A stretch of 64,000 bases of DNA from Corallococcus macrosporus (GTDB lineage Bacteria > Myxococcota > Myxococcia > Myxococcales > Myxococcaceae): contig NZ_JAFIMU010000002.1 in the NCBI RefSeq assembly GCF_017302985.1, forward strand, positions 1-64,000, given 5' to 3'. Shown one piece after another: positions 26,994 to 36,681 of the stretch; the stretch's first letter is position 1, and each line of letters opens with the position of its first letter. The notes beneath the pieces were generated by a model. The model had not been told where the DNA came from. It saw only the letters and a list, made by a program, of their open reading frames with translations, and did no database searches. The translations under genes were made by a program, and so were the position numbers.

Positions 26994-28331
26994 CTATGGC
27001 TGCACGGCGGGTTTCAGCGTCCGCAGCCGCCACACCGTGAATGTGTGCAGCCTGCGGCTCCGGAAGACGCCCGTGAGCTTCACGGGACCCTCCACCGCCC
27101 CAAAGCGTTGCACCAGCTCCGCCGGAGGCGCCGCGCCATTCTCCGAACACCACAGCACGTCCTGCCCGGGCTTCAACTCCAGCTCAGGCCAGACGTCGTA
27201 CTGGCTCTTGCGCCGTGACGGGCCCACCGTGTCCGTCTCCGCGCCCGTCGCGTACGCCACCTGTGAGGCCAGTTGGTACGTGGGTGCGTAGACCGCCGTG
27301 GGACCTGGCGTCATGCCTGGGAACAACTGCTCCGGCGTCCTCAGTCGCTCCAGCACGCCCCAGCCGTGCGTCCTCGCCAGCACCACGTCGCGCTCGAACG
27401 TCAGCAGCGGGAACAGCAGGTGCGACGTCACCGCCAGCACCACCGCCATCCCGCTCCACGCCGCTGCCCGCTGCCACACCGGCCGCATCCCCGCGACGCC
27501 GATGCAGGCCGCCACGTACGCCGCCGCCGGCCAGTTCGCCTCGCCCCGCGTCTTCGCCGCCGCGTAGCCGAAGAACAGCAGCGGAATCACCGCCGCCATG
27601 CGCAGCAGGAACTGCTCCCTCGGCCCGCGCACCGCGTACACCAGCGCCAGCGGGAAGAGCACCGGCCCTCCCATGGCGAACTGTCCCGCGACGTACTCGC
27701 CGAACGTCGCCCAGCCTCCGCTTCCTCCCAGGCCGTGGTTCAGCTGGAACTTGAAGCCCACCCAGTCATGGCTCGCGTTCCACAACACCACCGGCAGGAA
27801 GCACAGCAACCCCAGCCCCGCGGTGAGCCACGCCCCCGCCGGCAACCTCCGTGCCCGCAGCGCCGCGACCATGAACGCGAGCCCCAGCAACACGGACGGG
27901 TACTTCGACAGCAGCGCCAGGCCACACGTCAGCCCCGCCAGGACCCACTTCTCGCGGTACAGCGCCCACAACCCCAGCGCCCAGAACAGCAGCATGGGCG
28001 AGTCCGGCGTGGCCCAGACTCCGGAGAGGATGCCTACCGGCACTGCGCTCCACAGCGCCACCGCGCGCCAGGCCGCGTCCCTGGAGCGATACACGTCCAG
28101 CGCCAGCCCCCACACCGCCACGCCCGTGCCCAGCCCGCACAGGAGCGCCGTCCCCCGGATGCCCAGCGCGGCGATGAGCCACGCCACCATCGGCGGATGG
28201 TCGAAATATCCCCATGCGAGATGCCGCGCCCATTGCCAGTAATAGGTTTCGTCGAAGTAGACGTCCGTTCCCAGCGCCAGCGCGAGCCGCACCCCTACAC
28301 CCAGTGCCACCAGGACGAGGCACGTCTTCAT
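26994..28331 (-). CDS. GT39/ArnT-like membrane glycosyltransferase
   Basis: About 445 residues with ten or more membrane helices. The acidic catalytic loop TDVYFDETYYWQWARHLAWGYFDHPPMVAW near the N-terminus is typical of GT39/GT83 (PMT/ArnT) enzymes that use lipid-linked sugars on the periplasmic side. A smaller soluble C-terminal part follows. ATG 28331 precedes the first helix; an upstream in-frame ATG at 28379 would add 16 polar residues. Its stop touches the immunity gene stop (convergent, no gap). Confidence 0.88.
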   Translation of the reverse strand: MKTCLVLVALGVGVRLALALGTDVYFDETYYWQWARHLAWGYFDHPPMVAWLIAALGIRGTALLCGLGTGVAVWGLALDVYRSRDAAWRAVALWSAVPVGILSGVWATPDSPMLLFWALGLWALYREKWVLAGLTCGLALLSKYPSVLLGLAFMVAALRARRLPAGAWLTAGLGLLCFLPVVLWNASHDWVGFKFQLNHGLGGSGGWATFGEYVAGQFAMGGPVLFPLALVYAVRGPREQFLLRMAAVIPLLFFGYAAAKTRGEANWPAAAYVAACIGVAGMRPVWQRAAAWSGMAVVLAVTSHLLFPLLTFERDVVLARTHGWGVLERLRTPEQLFPGMTPGPTAVYAPTYQLASQVAYATGAETDTVGPSRRKSQYDVWPELELKPGQDVLWCSENGAAPPAELVQRFGAVEGPVKLTGVFRSRRLHTFTVWRLRTLKPAVQP

Positions 28332-28492
28332 TCCCGGGCCGGGGCTGGAGTGGGCGGACGCACGCACGCCCCCTGACAAATCTCACCGGGAGGCCGTTGG
28401 CCAGCAGGGAGTGAGGCCATTTCAGCTTGCCCCCGCGCACCCAGGCTCACAATGTGAAGGGCCTCGAAGCCGCGGCACACCGGGAGCACCCC

Positions 28493-30583
28493 ATGGACGA
28501 CCATCCCCCCTCTGGACATACCAACCGTCTGGCCCAGGAGCCGTCGCCGTACCTGCGCCAGCACGCCACGAATCCCGTGGACTGGTACCCCTGGGGGGAC
28601 GAAGCCCTGGCCCGCGCCCGCGCGGAGAACAAGCCCATCCTGCTCTCCGTGGGCTACTCCGCGTGTCACTGGTGCCACGTCATGGCGCATGAGTCCTTCG
28701 AGGACCCCGACATCGCGCGCCTGATGAACGACGGCTTCATCAACATCAAGGTCGACCGCGAGGAGCGCCCCGACCTCGACCAAATCTATCAAGGCGTCGT
28801 GCAGCTCATGGGGCAGGGTGGTGGCTGGCCCCTCACCGTGTTCCTCACGCCGGACCTGCGCCCCTTCTACGGTGGCACCTACTTCCCCCCGTCGGACCGC
28901 TACGGCCGCCCCGGCTTCCCGCGCCTGCTCTCCGCGCTGCGCGACGCGTGGGTGAACAAGGCCAGCGACATCGAAGAGCAGGCCAGCCGCTTCCAGGAGG
29001 GCCTGGGTGAGCTGTCCACGCACGGTCTGGACGCCGCCCCCGCGCACCTGTCCGCGGAGGACATCGTGGCCATGGGCCAGTCCATGCTCAAGCGCATGGA
29101 TCCGGTGAACGGCGGCTTCGGCAACGCCCCCAAGTTCCCCAACCCCATGAACGTCGCGCTGCTCCTGCGCGCGTGGCGCCGCGGCGGCGGCGAGCCCATG
29201 AAGGCGGCGGTGTTCCGCACCCTGGAGCGCATGGCCCTGGGCGGCATCTACGACCAACTGGGCGGAGGCTTCCACCGCTACTCCGTGGACGAGCGCTGGC
29301 TGGTGCCCCACTTCGAGAAGATGCTCTACGACAACGCCCAGCTCGTGCACCTGTACTCGGAGGCGGAGCAGGTGGAGTCACGGCCGCTCTGGCGCAAGGT
29401 CGTGGAGGAGACCGTCGAGTACGTCCGCCGCGAGATGACCGACCCGGCCGGCGGCTTCTACGCCACGCAGGACGCGGACAGTGAAGGCGAGGAGGGGAAG
29501 TTCTTCGTCTGGCGCCCCGAGGAGGTCCGCGCGGCCCTGGCCGTGGGACAGCAGGCGGACACCGTGCTGCGCCACTTCGGCATCAAGCCCGGCGGTAACT
29601 TCGAGCACGGCGCCACGGTGCTGGAGGTCGTCGTCTCCGTGGAGCAGCTGGCGAAGGAGCAGGGCCGCCCCGTGGAGGCCGTGGAGAAGGAGCTGGCGGA
29701 GGCGCGCCGCGTCCTCTTCCTCCTGCGCGAGCAGCGCGTGAAGCCGGGCCGCGACGACAAGATCCTGGCCGGCTGGAACGGGCTGATGATCCGCGGGCTC
29801 GCGCTGGCGTCGCGCGTGTTCAACCGGCCGGATTGGGCGAAGCTCGCGGCGGACGCGGCGGACTTCGTGCTCGCGAAGATGTGGGACGGTAAGCGGCTGT
29901 TGCGCTCGTACCAGCACGGCCAGGGCCGCATCGACGGCTTCCTGGAGGACTACGGCGACTTCGCCGCGGGGCTCACCGCGCTCTACCAGGCGACGTTCGA
30001 CGCGAAGTACCTGGACGCGGCGGACGCGCTCGCGCACCGCGCGGTGGAGCTGTTCTGGGACGAGGAGAAGCAGGCGTACCTCTCCGCGCCCCGCGGACAG
30101 AAGGACCTGGTGGTGGCGGCCTTCTCCCTCTTCGACAACGCGTTCCCCTCCGGCGCGTCCACGCTGACGGAGGCGCAGGTGACGCTGTCCGCGCTCACCG
30201 GCGACGTGTGCCACCTGGACCACCCGGAGCACTACGTCGCCAAGCTGCACGACCAACTGGTGCGAAACCCCATGGGCTACGGCCACCTGGGGCTCGCGGC
30301 GGACTCGTTGGTGGACGGCGCGTCCGGCGTCACCTTCGCGGGCACGCGCGAGACCGTGGCCCCGCTGCTGGCGTCAGCGAACCGCACCTACGCGCCGGTG
30401 TTCTCCTTCGGCTGGCACGACACCAGCGCCCCGCCGCCCCCGCGCCTCCAGGAGCTCTTCGAGGGGCGCGAGCCGGTGGATGGGAAGGGCGCCGCGTACC
30501 TCTGCCGCGGCTTCGTCTGCGAGCGGCCCATCACCGAGGCGGGCCTGCTCGCGGAGCGCCTGCTGGCGGCCCCGGGCCACTGA
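28493..30583 (+). CDS. YyaL/Spermatogenesis-associated-20-like thioredoxin-domain protein (DUF255)
   Basis: 696 residues, usual length. N-terminal thioredoxin-fold part opens [24 protein letters not shown] and has SAC58HWC61[10 protein letters not shown], the family Cxx[21 protein letters not shown] and [12 protein letters not shown] follow. The C-terminal half is an (alpha/alpha)6-barrel-like region with [13 protein letters not shown] and [13 protein letters not shown]. The function is not firmly known; it resembles a sugar-epimerase fold joined to thioredoxin. ATG 28493 has GGGAG upstream. The 161-bp gap before it is shared with the divergent GT39 gene. Confidence 0.94.
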   Translation: MDDHPPSGHTNRLAQEPSPYLRQHATNPVDWYPWGDEALARARAENKPILLSVGYSACHWCHVMAHESFEDPDIARLMNDGFINIKVDREERPDLDQIYQGVVQLMGQGGGWPLTVFLTPDLRPFYGGTYFPPSDRYGRPGFPRLLSALRDAWVNKASDIEEQASRFQEGLGELSTHGLDAAPAHLSAEDIVAMGQSMLKRMDPVNGGFGNAPKFPNPMNVALLLRAWRRGGGEPMKAAVFRTLERMALGGIYDQLGGGFHRYSVDERWLVPHFEKMLYDNAQLVHLYSEAEQVESRPLWRKVVEETVEYVRREMTDPAGGFYATQDADSEGEEGKFFVWRPEEVRAALAVGQQADTVLRHFGIKPGGNFEHGATVLEVVVSVEQLAKEQGRPVEAVEKELAEARRVLFLLREQRVKPGRDDKILAGWNGLMIRGLALASRVFNRPDWAKLAADAADFVLAKMWDGKRLLRSYQHGQGRIDGFLEDYGDFAAGLTALYQATFDAKYLDAADALAHRAVELFWDEEKQAYLSAPRGQKDLVVAAFSLFDNAFPSGASTLTEAQVTLSALTGDVCHLDHPEHYVAKLHDQLVRNPMGYGHLGLAADSLVDGASGVTFAGTRETVAPLLASANRTYAPVFSFGWHDTSAPPPPRLQELFEGREPVDGKGAAYLCRGFVCERPITEAGLLAERLLAAPGH

Positions 30584-30613
30584 AAAGCGCGGCCTCGGGG
30601 ACGCGAGCGCGGA

Positions 30614-32170
30614 CTACTTCACGTCCGTGACCTGCAAGGAACCGATGAGGGGCGTGATCTCCGCGTTCCCCTCGTAGCCCACGTAGAAGTGGGTCGCGTC
30701 CGCGACGGGCTGGTTGAAGGTGGGGTCGAGCTGGGTCCACTCGCCCACGTAGGCCTCCACCCACTCGTGCCAGTACAGCGCGGGCACGCCGTCGGAGTTC
30801 ACCATGTAGATGACGCCGTCCACGCGGCGGGCGGGGATGCCGGACGCGCGCAGCATCGCCACCGTGAGCAGCGAGTGCTCCGTGCAGTCGCCCTTCTTCT
30901 GGCGCAGCACGTCCGTGGCCCGGTCCGCGCTGGCGCCGTAGTCCTTCTGCAGGTTGCTGTACACCCACGCGGACAGCATCCGCGCCGCCGTGTACGCGTC
31001 CTTCTCCTCGCGGATGATGCTCTTCGCCTGCGCCTTGATGGCCGGCGCGTCCGCCTCCACCGCGAGCGTGGACTTGAGGTTCTCACCCTTGTCGGGGTCC
31101 GCCACCGGCCGGGGCAGACGGCCCTTGGGCGAAGGCGGCGCCGCCAGCAGCGTCACCTCCACGCGGCCGTCCGGCAGCCGGTTGTACTTCTGCCGGTACG
31201 TGTCCTGCTGGAACTTCTCCGGCAGGTTCTTCATCACCAGCTTCACCTGCCCGGGGACCTCGCGCGCCTTCGCGGGCAGCGGCTGCGGCAGCACCACGCG
31301 CGTGAGGCCAAACACTTCCACCAGGTCCAGCCGCTTCGCCACGGACTCGGACTCGGCGCGCGCCTGCATCGTCTGGCCGAAGTCCACACGCACCATCTTG
31401 CCGTCCGTCGTCAGGAAGGCCGCCACCGGCACCTTCTCCTTGTCCGACAGCGTGCTCACCCGCGACAGCTTCACCTTCACGCCGCCCAGCACCTGCTCCT
31501 CGGGCGCCTCCACCGTCGTGACGGTGCGGTAGCCCTCCAGGTCCGTGCCGTCCAGCGCCACGCCCTCCACCTTCTGGCCGCGAAGCAGCGCCACGCGCGC
31601 CTGGTCCGCGTCCTCCACCGTCTCCTTGGGCAGGGGCAGCGGCTTGAGCACCTCATCCGGCTGGCCCGGGCGCTTGCGCACCACGCGCAACGCATCACCC
31701 GTCACCGTGCCGATGAGCTCGTTGTCCCCGCCGTCGCCCTTCTGCGTGACGGTGAAGGACAGCAGCTTGCCGCCCGGCTTCGCTTCATAGACGCGCACCT
31801 CGCGGTGCACGCGCTCCGACACGCGCGTGCCCACCTGCGCCTTGAAGATGAGCTCGTTGATGCTCTGCACCTTGTTGCCCGGCAGCGCCGTCAGGTCGGT
31901 GAAAAACCAGCCCACCTTCTTGTCCATCAGATACAGGCCGAAGTACTCGCCGCCCTTGGGGCGCGGGGCCTTCAGCACGTCGGACACCTGCTCCTGCGCC
32001 TGCGGGGCGCCGGGCGTCTTCGCCTGGGCCTTGGCCGCCGCGGCCTTCGCCTGGTTCTTCAGCGCGGCGGGCGCCTGGGCCCAGGCGGGGGAGGGTGCCC
32101 CTGTCAGCAGGGCGAGCAGGCTCAACAATCCCAGACGGGTGCGTCGCATCGGTCGGTTCATGGAAGGCAT
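30614..32170 (-). CDS. Secreted transglutaminase-like protein
   Basis: 518 residues with a Sec signal (LLSLLALLTGAPSPAWAQA), an Ala/Lys-rich linker, a beta-rich middle region and a C-terminal transglutaminase core. The triad is visible: KKGDCTEHSLL (Cys), YWHEWVEAYV (His), LDPTFNQP (Asp). Likely periplasmic and acting on proteins or peptides; the exact reaction is unknown. Starts at 32170 or 32161 are both possible. It follows the GNAT gene by 23 nt on the same strand, as the third gene of an ATP-grasp/GNAT/transglutaminase operon. Confidence 0.88.
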   Translation of the reverse strand: MPSMNRPMRRTRLGLLSLLALLTGAPSPAWAQAPAALKNQAKAAAAKAQAKTPGAPQAQEQVSDVLKAPRPKGGEYFGLYLMDKKVGWFFTDLTALPGNKVQSINELIFKAQVGTRVSERVHREVRVYEAKPGGKLLSFTVTQKGDGGDNELIGTVTGDALRVVRKRPGQPDEVLKPLPLPKETVEDADQARVALLRGQKVEGVALDGTDLEGYRTVTTVEAPEEQVLGGVKVKLSRVSTLSDKEKVPVAAFLTTDGKMVRVDFGQTMQARAESESVAKRLDLVEVFGLTRVVLPQPLPAKAREVPGQVKLVMKNLPEKFQQDTYRQKYNRLPDGRVEVTLLAAPPSPKGRLPRPVADPDKGENLKSTLAVEADAPAIKAQAKSIIREEKDAYTAARMLSAWVYSNLQKDYGASADRATDVLRQKKGDCTEHSLLTVAMLRASGIPARRVDGVIYMVNSDGVPALYWHEWVEAYVGEWTQLDPTFNQPVADATHFYVGYEGNAEITPLIGSLQVTDVK

Positions 32171-32193
32171 CTGCCCGCTCCTGGCGGGTGTGA

Positions 32194-32670
32194 CTACAGG
32201 CGCTTGGTCAGGATGATGAGGTCGTCGCCCTGCTTGTAGAAGTCCTTGATGCGGGCTTCCTCGCCGTACTTCATGGACGCGTAGAAGCCGCGCGTGGGAC
32301 CGTAGGCCTCCGTGGCGCTCGTCTCCACGCGGATGATGCGCGACTTGCGGCGGCGCAGGTCGGCCTCCATGGCGGAGATGAGCCCGGCGCCGATGCCCTG
32401 GCCCCGGACTTCCGGCGCGGAGGCGATCCAGTACAGGTCGAAGGTGTTCTCCGTCATCGGCGTGGGGCCGTAGCAGCAGTAGCCCACCAGCCCGCCCCCG
32501 TCCTGACCGCGGTCCGCCACCAGGATGGTGTAGTCGCGGTTGCCCGCCGTGAGCGCGATGTCAACCAGCTCGATGGCGCAGTCCTGCTCCTCCTGCGAGA
32601 AGGTTTCGATTCGCCGGATCAGCGCGGCGAGCGGCTCCCGGTCCTTTCTTTCGAGCGTGCGGATTTCCAT
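32194..32670 (-). CDS. GNAT-family N-acetyltransferase
   Basis: 158 residues. The acetyl-CoA loop is APEVRGQGIGAGLISAME (R/QxxGxG/A), followed by RVETSATEAYGPTRGFYASMKY, the usual end of the fold. ATG 32670 has GAAAGG at good distance. The first 110 nt overlap the 3' end of the upstream ATP-grasp gene in another frame, an unusually long overlap. In this operon it may acetylate a product of the ATP-grasp enzyme (inference). Confidence 0.92.
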   Translation of the reverse strand: MEIRTLERKDREPLAALIRRIETFSQEEQDCAIELVDIALTAGNRDYTILVADRGQDGGGLVGYCCYGPTPMTENTFDLYWIASAPEVRGQGIGAGLISAMEADLRRRKSRIIRVETSATEAYGPTRGFYASMKYGEEARIKDFYKQGDDLIILTKRL

Positions 32671-33661
32671 GGGTCCTTTCAATCGCGACCTCCACGATGC
32701 GGGAGGCCAGGGCCGCGTAGTCCATGCCGGCGGCCTGCGCCGCCTTCGCGAACCCCGCGCCCGGGTGCAGGTCACAGTTGGGGTTGATGTCGATGACGTA
32801 CGGCACACCCTCGGGGGAAACCCGAAGGTCCACGCGTCCATAGTCCTGGCAGTCCAGCGCTGCAAATGCTTCCAGCGCCGTCTGGATGCAACGCGCTTCC
32901 TGCACTGCGTCGAGCCGGCAGGGCCCGGTGGGCGAGTCCCGGTACTCGGGGGACGCCTCCTCCCACTTGGCCCGGTACGACACGATGTTCGGCCGGTTGT
33001 CGAACGCGCGGCCAAAGTGGATCTCCGTCAGCGGCAGCGCCTGACGGGGATTGTTGCCCAACAGCGGGACGTAGACCTCGCGTCCCGGGATGAACTGCTC
33101 CACGAGCGCGGGCTGGTGGAAGGTGCGCAGCACGGACTCGCACGCCCGCACGAGCGCCGAGCGCTCCGTCACCACGGAGTCGAAGTCCATGCCCACGCTG
33201 GCGTCCTCGCGCGCGGGCTTCACGATGAGCGGCCACGGCAGGTCCACGGCCAGTGCATCCTCGCGCTTCTTCACCAGGAACGAGGCGGGCGTGGAGACGC
33301 CGTGGGCGCGCAGGATGTCCTTGGCCTTGGGCTTGTGCAGCGCCAGGCCCAGCGACAGGGCGGACGAGCCGGTGTACGGCAGGCCCAGCGCGTCCAGCAG
33401 GCAGGGGACGGCCATCTCTCCGCGGCTGTCGGCGGCCAGGGACTCGCAGAGGTTCACCACGAGGTCGGGCTGGAGGAAGCGCAGGGCCTCCACGAAGTCC
33501 AGCTTGTCGCCTTCGATGGCGAGCGGCTCGGCGTTCACGCCGTCCCGGCTGAGCGCATGGGCCAGGCTCTCGGCCACCCGGACCACGTCCTCGCGGGCTT
33601 CGCGCCCGGGGTCGTCCTCGAGGAGGTCGTGGTCACGATTGTGCAGCAGGATGATGTGCAT
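32561..33661 (-). CDS. D-alanine-D-alanine ligase-like ATP-grasp enzyme
   Basis: 366 residues. Domain order matches the ligase family: N-terminal DLVVNLCESLAADSRGE and DALGLPYTGSSALSLGLALHKPKAKDIL, ATP-grasp core LIVKPAREDASVGM, VEQFIPGREVYVPLL, and metal-binding YGRVDLRVSPEGVPYVIDINPNCDLHP. The last 35 residues are Arg/Gly-rich, overlap the GNAT gene and look dispensable. True peptidoglycan ligase is not proven; homologues with this pattern often make other dipeptides. ATG 33661 faces a divergent HD-hydrolase gene across 168 bp. Confidence 0.88.
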   Translation of the reverse strand: MHIILLHNRDHDLLEDDPGREAREDVVRVAESLAHALSRDGVNAEPLAIEGDKLDFVEALRFLQPDLVVNLCESLAADSRGEMAVPCLLDALGLPYTGSSALSLGLALHKPKAKDILRAHGVSTPASFLVKKREDALAVDLPWPLIVKPAREDASVGMDFDSVVTERSALVRACESVLRTFHQPALVEQFIPGREVYVPLLGNNPRQALPLTEIHFGRAFDNRPNIVSYRAKWEEASPEYRDSPTGPCRLDAVQEARCIQTALEAFAALDCQDYGRVDLRVSPEGVPYVIDINPNCDLHPGAGFAKAAQAAGMDYAALASRIVEVAIERTHGNPHARKKGPGAARRADPANRNLLAGGAGLRHRAG

Positions 33662-33829
33662 TCGGAGTGACCCGAGGGTTAGCACGTCCCCAGGGACCTT
33701 CCCAGCCTGTGACATGGTGGCCGGTCGGTCCCTCACAGGGCTACCGCCTGCCAGGGTATGCGCTACGGTGGGTGACCTGTAGGAGCAGTTCCGGGCCTCT
33801 TGTGTGTGCAGGGGCCCGGCAAGGACGAC

Positions 33830-35128
33830 ATGCGGATTCGCGACCCCATCCACGGCGTCATCCCGGTGAGCGACCCGGAGAAGGCCGTCATCGACAGCCG
33901 CTTCTACCAGCGCCTGCGCTACGTGCGGCAGCTGGGCTTCGGGGACATGGCCTTCCCCGGCGCCACCCACACCCGCCACGCCCACTGCCTGGGCGCCATG
34001 TACGTCGCCTCGCGCGTCTTCAACGCCGTGGCCAGCCGCTCCGAGCTGCCGGACGATGTGCGTGAACATTTCTGCACCGCCGTGCGCCTGGCGGTGCTCT
34101 GTCATGACCTGGGGCACATGCCCCTGTCGCACGCGTCCGAGCGCATCGCGCCCCGGCGCTCGCTGCTGCGGCTGCCCGGCTGGCTGGACGCCGTGGCGGA
34201 AGGAGAGCAGGCGACCCACGAGGACTACACGGCGAAGCTGCTCCTGGACAGCTCGCTGACGGACATCATCCAGAAGGAGTTCGGCCCGCGCGGCATCACC
34301 CCCATGGCGGCGGTGGCGCTGATTACCGGCGCGAAGCCGCCGAAGGACCCGGGCTTCACGCACAAGGGCGTGGACTGGACGCCGCTCTTGCGCGCCATCG
34401 TCTCCGGCGAGCTGGACGCGGACCGGATGGACTACCTCTTGCGCGACTCGTTCTACACGGGCGTGAACTACGGCCGGTACGACATGGATTGGATCGTCTC
34501 CAACCTGAACCCGGCGGTGAAGGACGGGCGCGCGGTGCTGGCCCTGTCGCGCGCGGCGGCGTTCGCGTTCGAGGACTTCCTGCTCAGCCGCTACCACATG
34601 TTCGTGTCGGTGTACCTGCACCACACGTCGGTGAACTTCGACCACATGCTGCGCCGGTACTACGAGGAGACGCCCGGCGAGTTCGAGATTCCCCACGACC
34701 CGGAGTCCTTCCTCCTCTGCGACGACGCGGCGCTCTGGTACACGCTGCGCCGCTCGAAGAACCGGTGGGCGGAGCGCATCAGCCGGCGGCAGGGCTTCAA
34801 GCTGCTGGCGCAGTTCACGGAGCGCGACACCGGCTATGACCTGGAGGTGCTGAGCAGCGCGCTCACCAGCGGCGGCTTCGAGCACTACACCGTGCAGTCC
34901 AAGGGGGCGCTCAGCAAGTACGTGGGGTCCAACGCGACCGGGGCCAGCCCGGGATTGTTCATCCTGGACGTGTCCACGGGCAGGCTGACGGAGGTGGCGC
35001 GCTACACGCCGCTCTACCAGCGCTACAGTGGCGCGGTGCGACTGACGCGGCTCTATGTCCGGCCGGACCAGGCGGAGCGGGCGCGCGAGATGATGGGCCG
35101 GCTGCTCGGCCAGACGACGCAATCCTGA
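33830..35128 (+). CDS. HD-domain phosphohydrolase (dGTPase-like)
   Basis: 432 residues. RIRDPIHGVIPVSDPEKAVIDSRFYQRLRYVRQLG is the opening of SAMHD1/dGTPase-like HD proteins. Metal ligands are visible as THTRHAHCLGA, CHDLGHMPLSHASE (HD pair) and the later GELDADRMDYLLRDS. Likely acts on dNTPs or another phosphorylated nucleotide. ATG 33830 has AAGGA upstream. The next gene begins 17 nt after its stop, so both are probably cotranscribed. Confidence 0.93.
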   Translation: MRIRDPIHGVIPVSDPEKAVIDSRFYQRLRYVRQLGFGDMAFPGATHTRHAHCLGAMYVASRVFNAVASRSELPDDVREHFCTAVRLAVLCHDLGHMPLSHASERIAPRRSLLRLPGWLDAVAEGEQATHEDYTAKLLLDSSLTDIIQKEFGPRGITPMAAVALITGAKPPKDPGFTHKGVDWTPLLRAIVSGELDADRMDYLLRDSFYTGVNYGRYDMDWIVSNLNPAVKDGRAVLALSRAAAFAFEDFLLSRYHMFVSVYLHHTSVNFDHMLRRYYEETPGEFEIPHDPESFLLCDDAALWYTLRRSKNRWAERISRRQGFKLLAQFTERDTGYDLEVLSSALTSGGFEHYTVQSKGALSKYVGSNATGASPGLFILDVSTGRLTEVARYTPLYQRYSGAVRLTRLYVRPDQAERAREMMGRLLGQTTQS

Positions 35129-35145
35129 AGGACGACGGTGCAACC

Positions 35146-36681
35146 ATGAGCGAGCCCCTTCCCGGCATGGGCCTCTTCGGGCCCCACACCCCCGTGGAGC
35201 CCCGGCCCTCCTCGGTGGTCATCCTCTACCGCCGCGCGCATGCGGGCGTGGAGGTGTTCTGGGTGAAGCGCGAGCGCGCGCTCACCTTCGCGGGCGGCTT
35301 CCAAGCCTTCCCCGGCGGCAAGCTGGACGCCGACGACCACGACGTGCCCGTGCAGGGCGCGCAAGGTGAAGAGGCCGCGCTGCGCTCCGCGGCGGCGCGC
35401 GAGCTGTTCGAGGAGGCCGGCGTGCTGGTGGCGGAAGGCGCGCGGGCGCTGTCGCCGCAGGTGCTGGAGGAGGGACGGGCCGCGCTGCTCGCGGGCACGG
35501 TGAAGTGGAGCGAGTGGCTGGTGCGCCACACGCTGTCCCTGCGCGCGGAAGACCTCAAGCCCGCGGGGAGATGGGTGACGCCGCCGGCCATCCCGGTGCG
35601 CTTCGACACGCGCTTCTACCTGGTGGAGCTGCCGCAGGGCGCCGCCGCGAGCATCATCCCCGGTGAGCTGACCGAAGGCGCGTGGATCCGCCCGGAGGAC
35701 GGGCTGTCGCGCTGGAGCGACGGCACGGCGCTGCTGCATCCGCCCGCGCAGCACGCGCTGCAGGTGCTGTCGGAGTTCACGGACGAGTCCGACGCGAGAG
35801 CGAAGCTGTGCACGCCGCCGTACTGCCCGGGCTACGTGGCCCAGCGCATCGAGTTCCAGCGCGGCGTGCGCGTGGTGGCGCTGGAGACGCCCACGCTGCC
35901 CCCGGCGACGCACACGAACGCGTACGTGCTGGGCACGGGCGACCTGCTCATCGTGGACCCCGGTTCATCCGACGTGAAGCAGTACGCGAAGCTGCTGTCG
36001 CTGGTGTCGGGCCTGAAGGCGGAAGGCGCCCGGCCGGTGGCGGTGGTGCTCACGCATCACCACGGCGACCACGTGGGCGGCGCGTTCGCGGTGAAGGAGC
36101 GGCTGGGCATCCCGCTCTGGTGCCACGCGCGCACGGCGGACCGCCTGGACTTCCCGGTGGAGCGGCTGCTGGAGGACGGCGAGGTGCTGAACCTGGACGG
36201 CTCCATGCCGCAGCGCTGGCACGTGCTGCACACGCCGGGGCACGCGCGCGGGCACCTGTGCCTGGTGGACTCGCGCAGCAAGTCCGCCATCGTGGGCGAC
36301 ATGGTGGCGAGCGTGGGCTCCATCGTCATCGACCCGCCCGAAGGCAACATGGTGGACTACCTGGAGCAGCTGAAGCGGCTGCGCGACTGGCCCATCACCA
36401 CGCTGTACCCCGCGCACGGCTCGCCGGTGCCGGACGGCCCGGGCAAGCTCAACGAGTACCTGCGCCACCGCGCCCAGCGCGAGGCCCTCATCCTGGACGC
36501 GGTGCCCGCGACGGGCGCGACGCTGGCGGAGGTGGTGGCCACGGCCTACGCGGACACGCCGCCCCTCCTGCACCCGGTGGCGGAGCGCAGCGCCCTGGCC
36601 TCGCTGGAGAAGCTGGTGGCCGAAGGACGCGTGCGCGAGGAGTCCTTCACCTGGTTCCGCGTGGGGGGCGTGGGTGGGTGA
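35146..36681 (+). CDS. NUDIX hydrolase - metallo-beta-lactamase fusion protein
   Basis: 511 residues. The N-terminal NUDIX part (about 1-215) has FPGGKLDADD, a spacer, then RELFEEAGVLV, that is a NUDIX box with a 13-residue-type insertion before REUxEEAG. The C-terminal metallo-beta-lactamase part (LACTB2-like) has VLTHHHGDHVGG (HxHxDH), HTPGHARGH, VGDMVAS and a winged-helix-like tail. Both active sites look intact. The first half could hydrolyse a nucleotide-type or CoA pyrophosphate and the second a thioester or RNA; the pairing suggests sequential action (inference). Confidence 0.92.
   Translation: MSEPLPGMGLFGPHTPVEPRPSSVVILYRRAHAGVEVFWVKRERALTFAGGFQAFPGGKLDADDHDVPVQGAQGEEAALRSAAARELFEEAGVLVAEGARALSPQVLEEGRAALLAGTVKWSEWLVRHTLSLRAEDLKPAGRWVTPPAIPVRFDTRFYLVELPQGAAASIIPGELTEGAWIRPEDGLSRWSDGTALLHPPAQHALQVLSEFTDESDARAKLCTPPYCPGYVAQRIEFQRGVRVVALETPTLPPATHTNAYVLGTGDLLIVDPGSSDVKQYAKLLSLVSGLKAEGARPVAVVLTHHHGDHVGGAFAVKERLGIPLWCHARTADRLDFPVERLLEDGEVLNLDGSMPQRWHVLHTPGHARGHLCLVDSRSKSAIVGDMVASVGSIVIDPPEGNMVDYLEQLKRLRDWPITTLYPAHGSPVPDGPGKLNEYLRHRAQREALILDAVPATGATLAEVVATAYADTPPLLHPVAERSALASLEKLVAEGRVREESFTWFRVGGVGG

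Noticed and set aside
32561..35143. A long minus-strand frame from 35143 continuing into the ATP-grasp gene
   Set aside because: Only the part from ATG 33661 has ligase motifs; the rest is antisense to the HD hydrolase.
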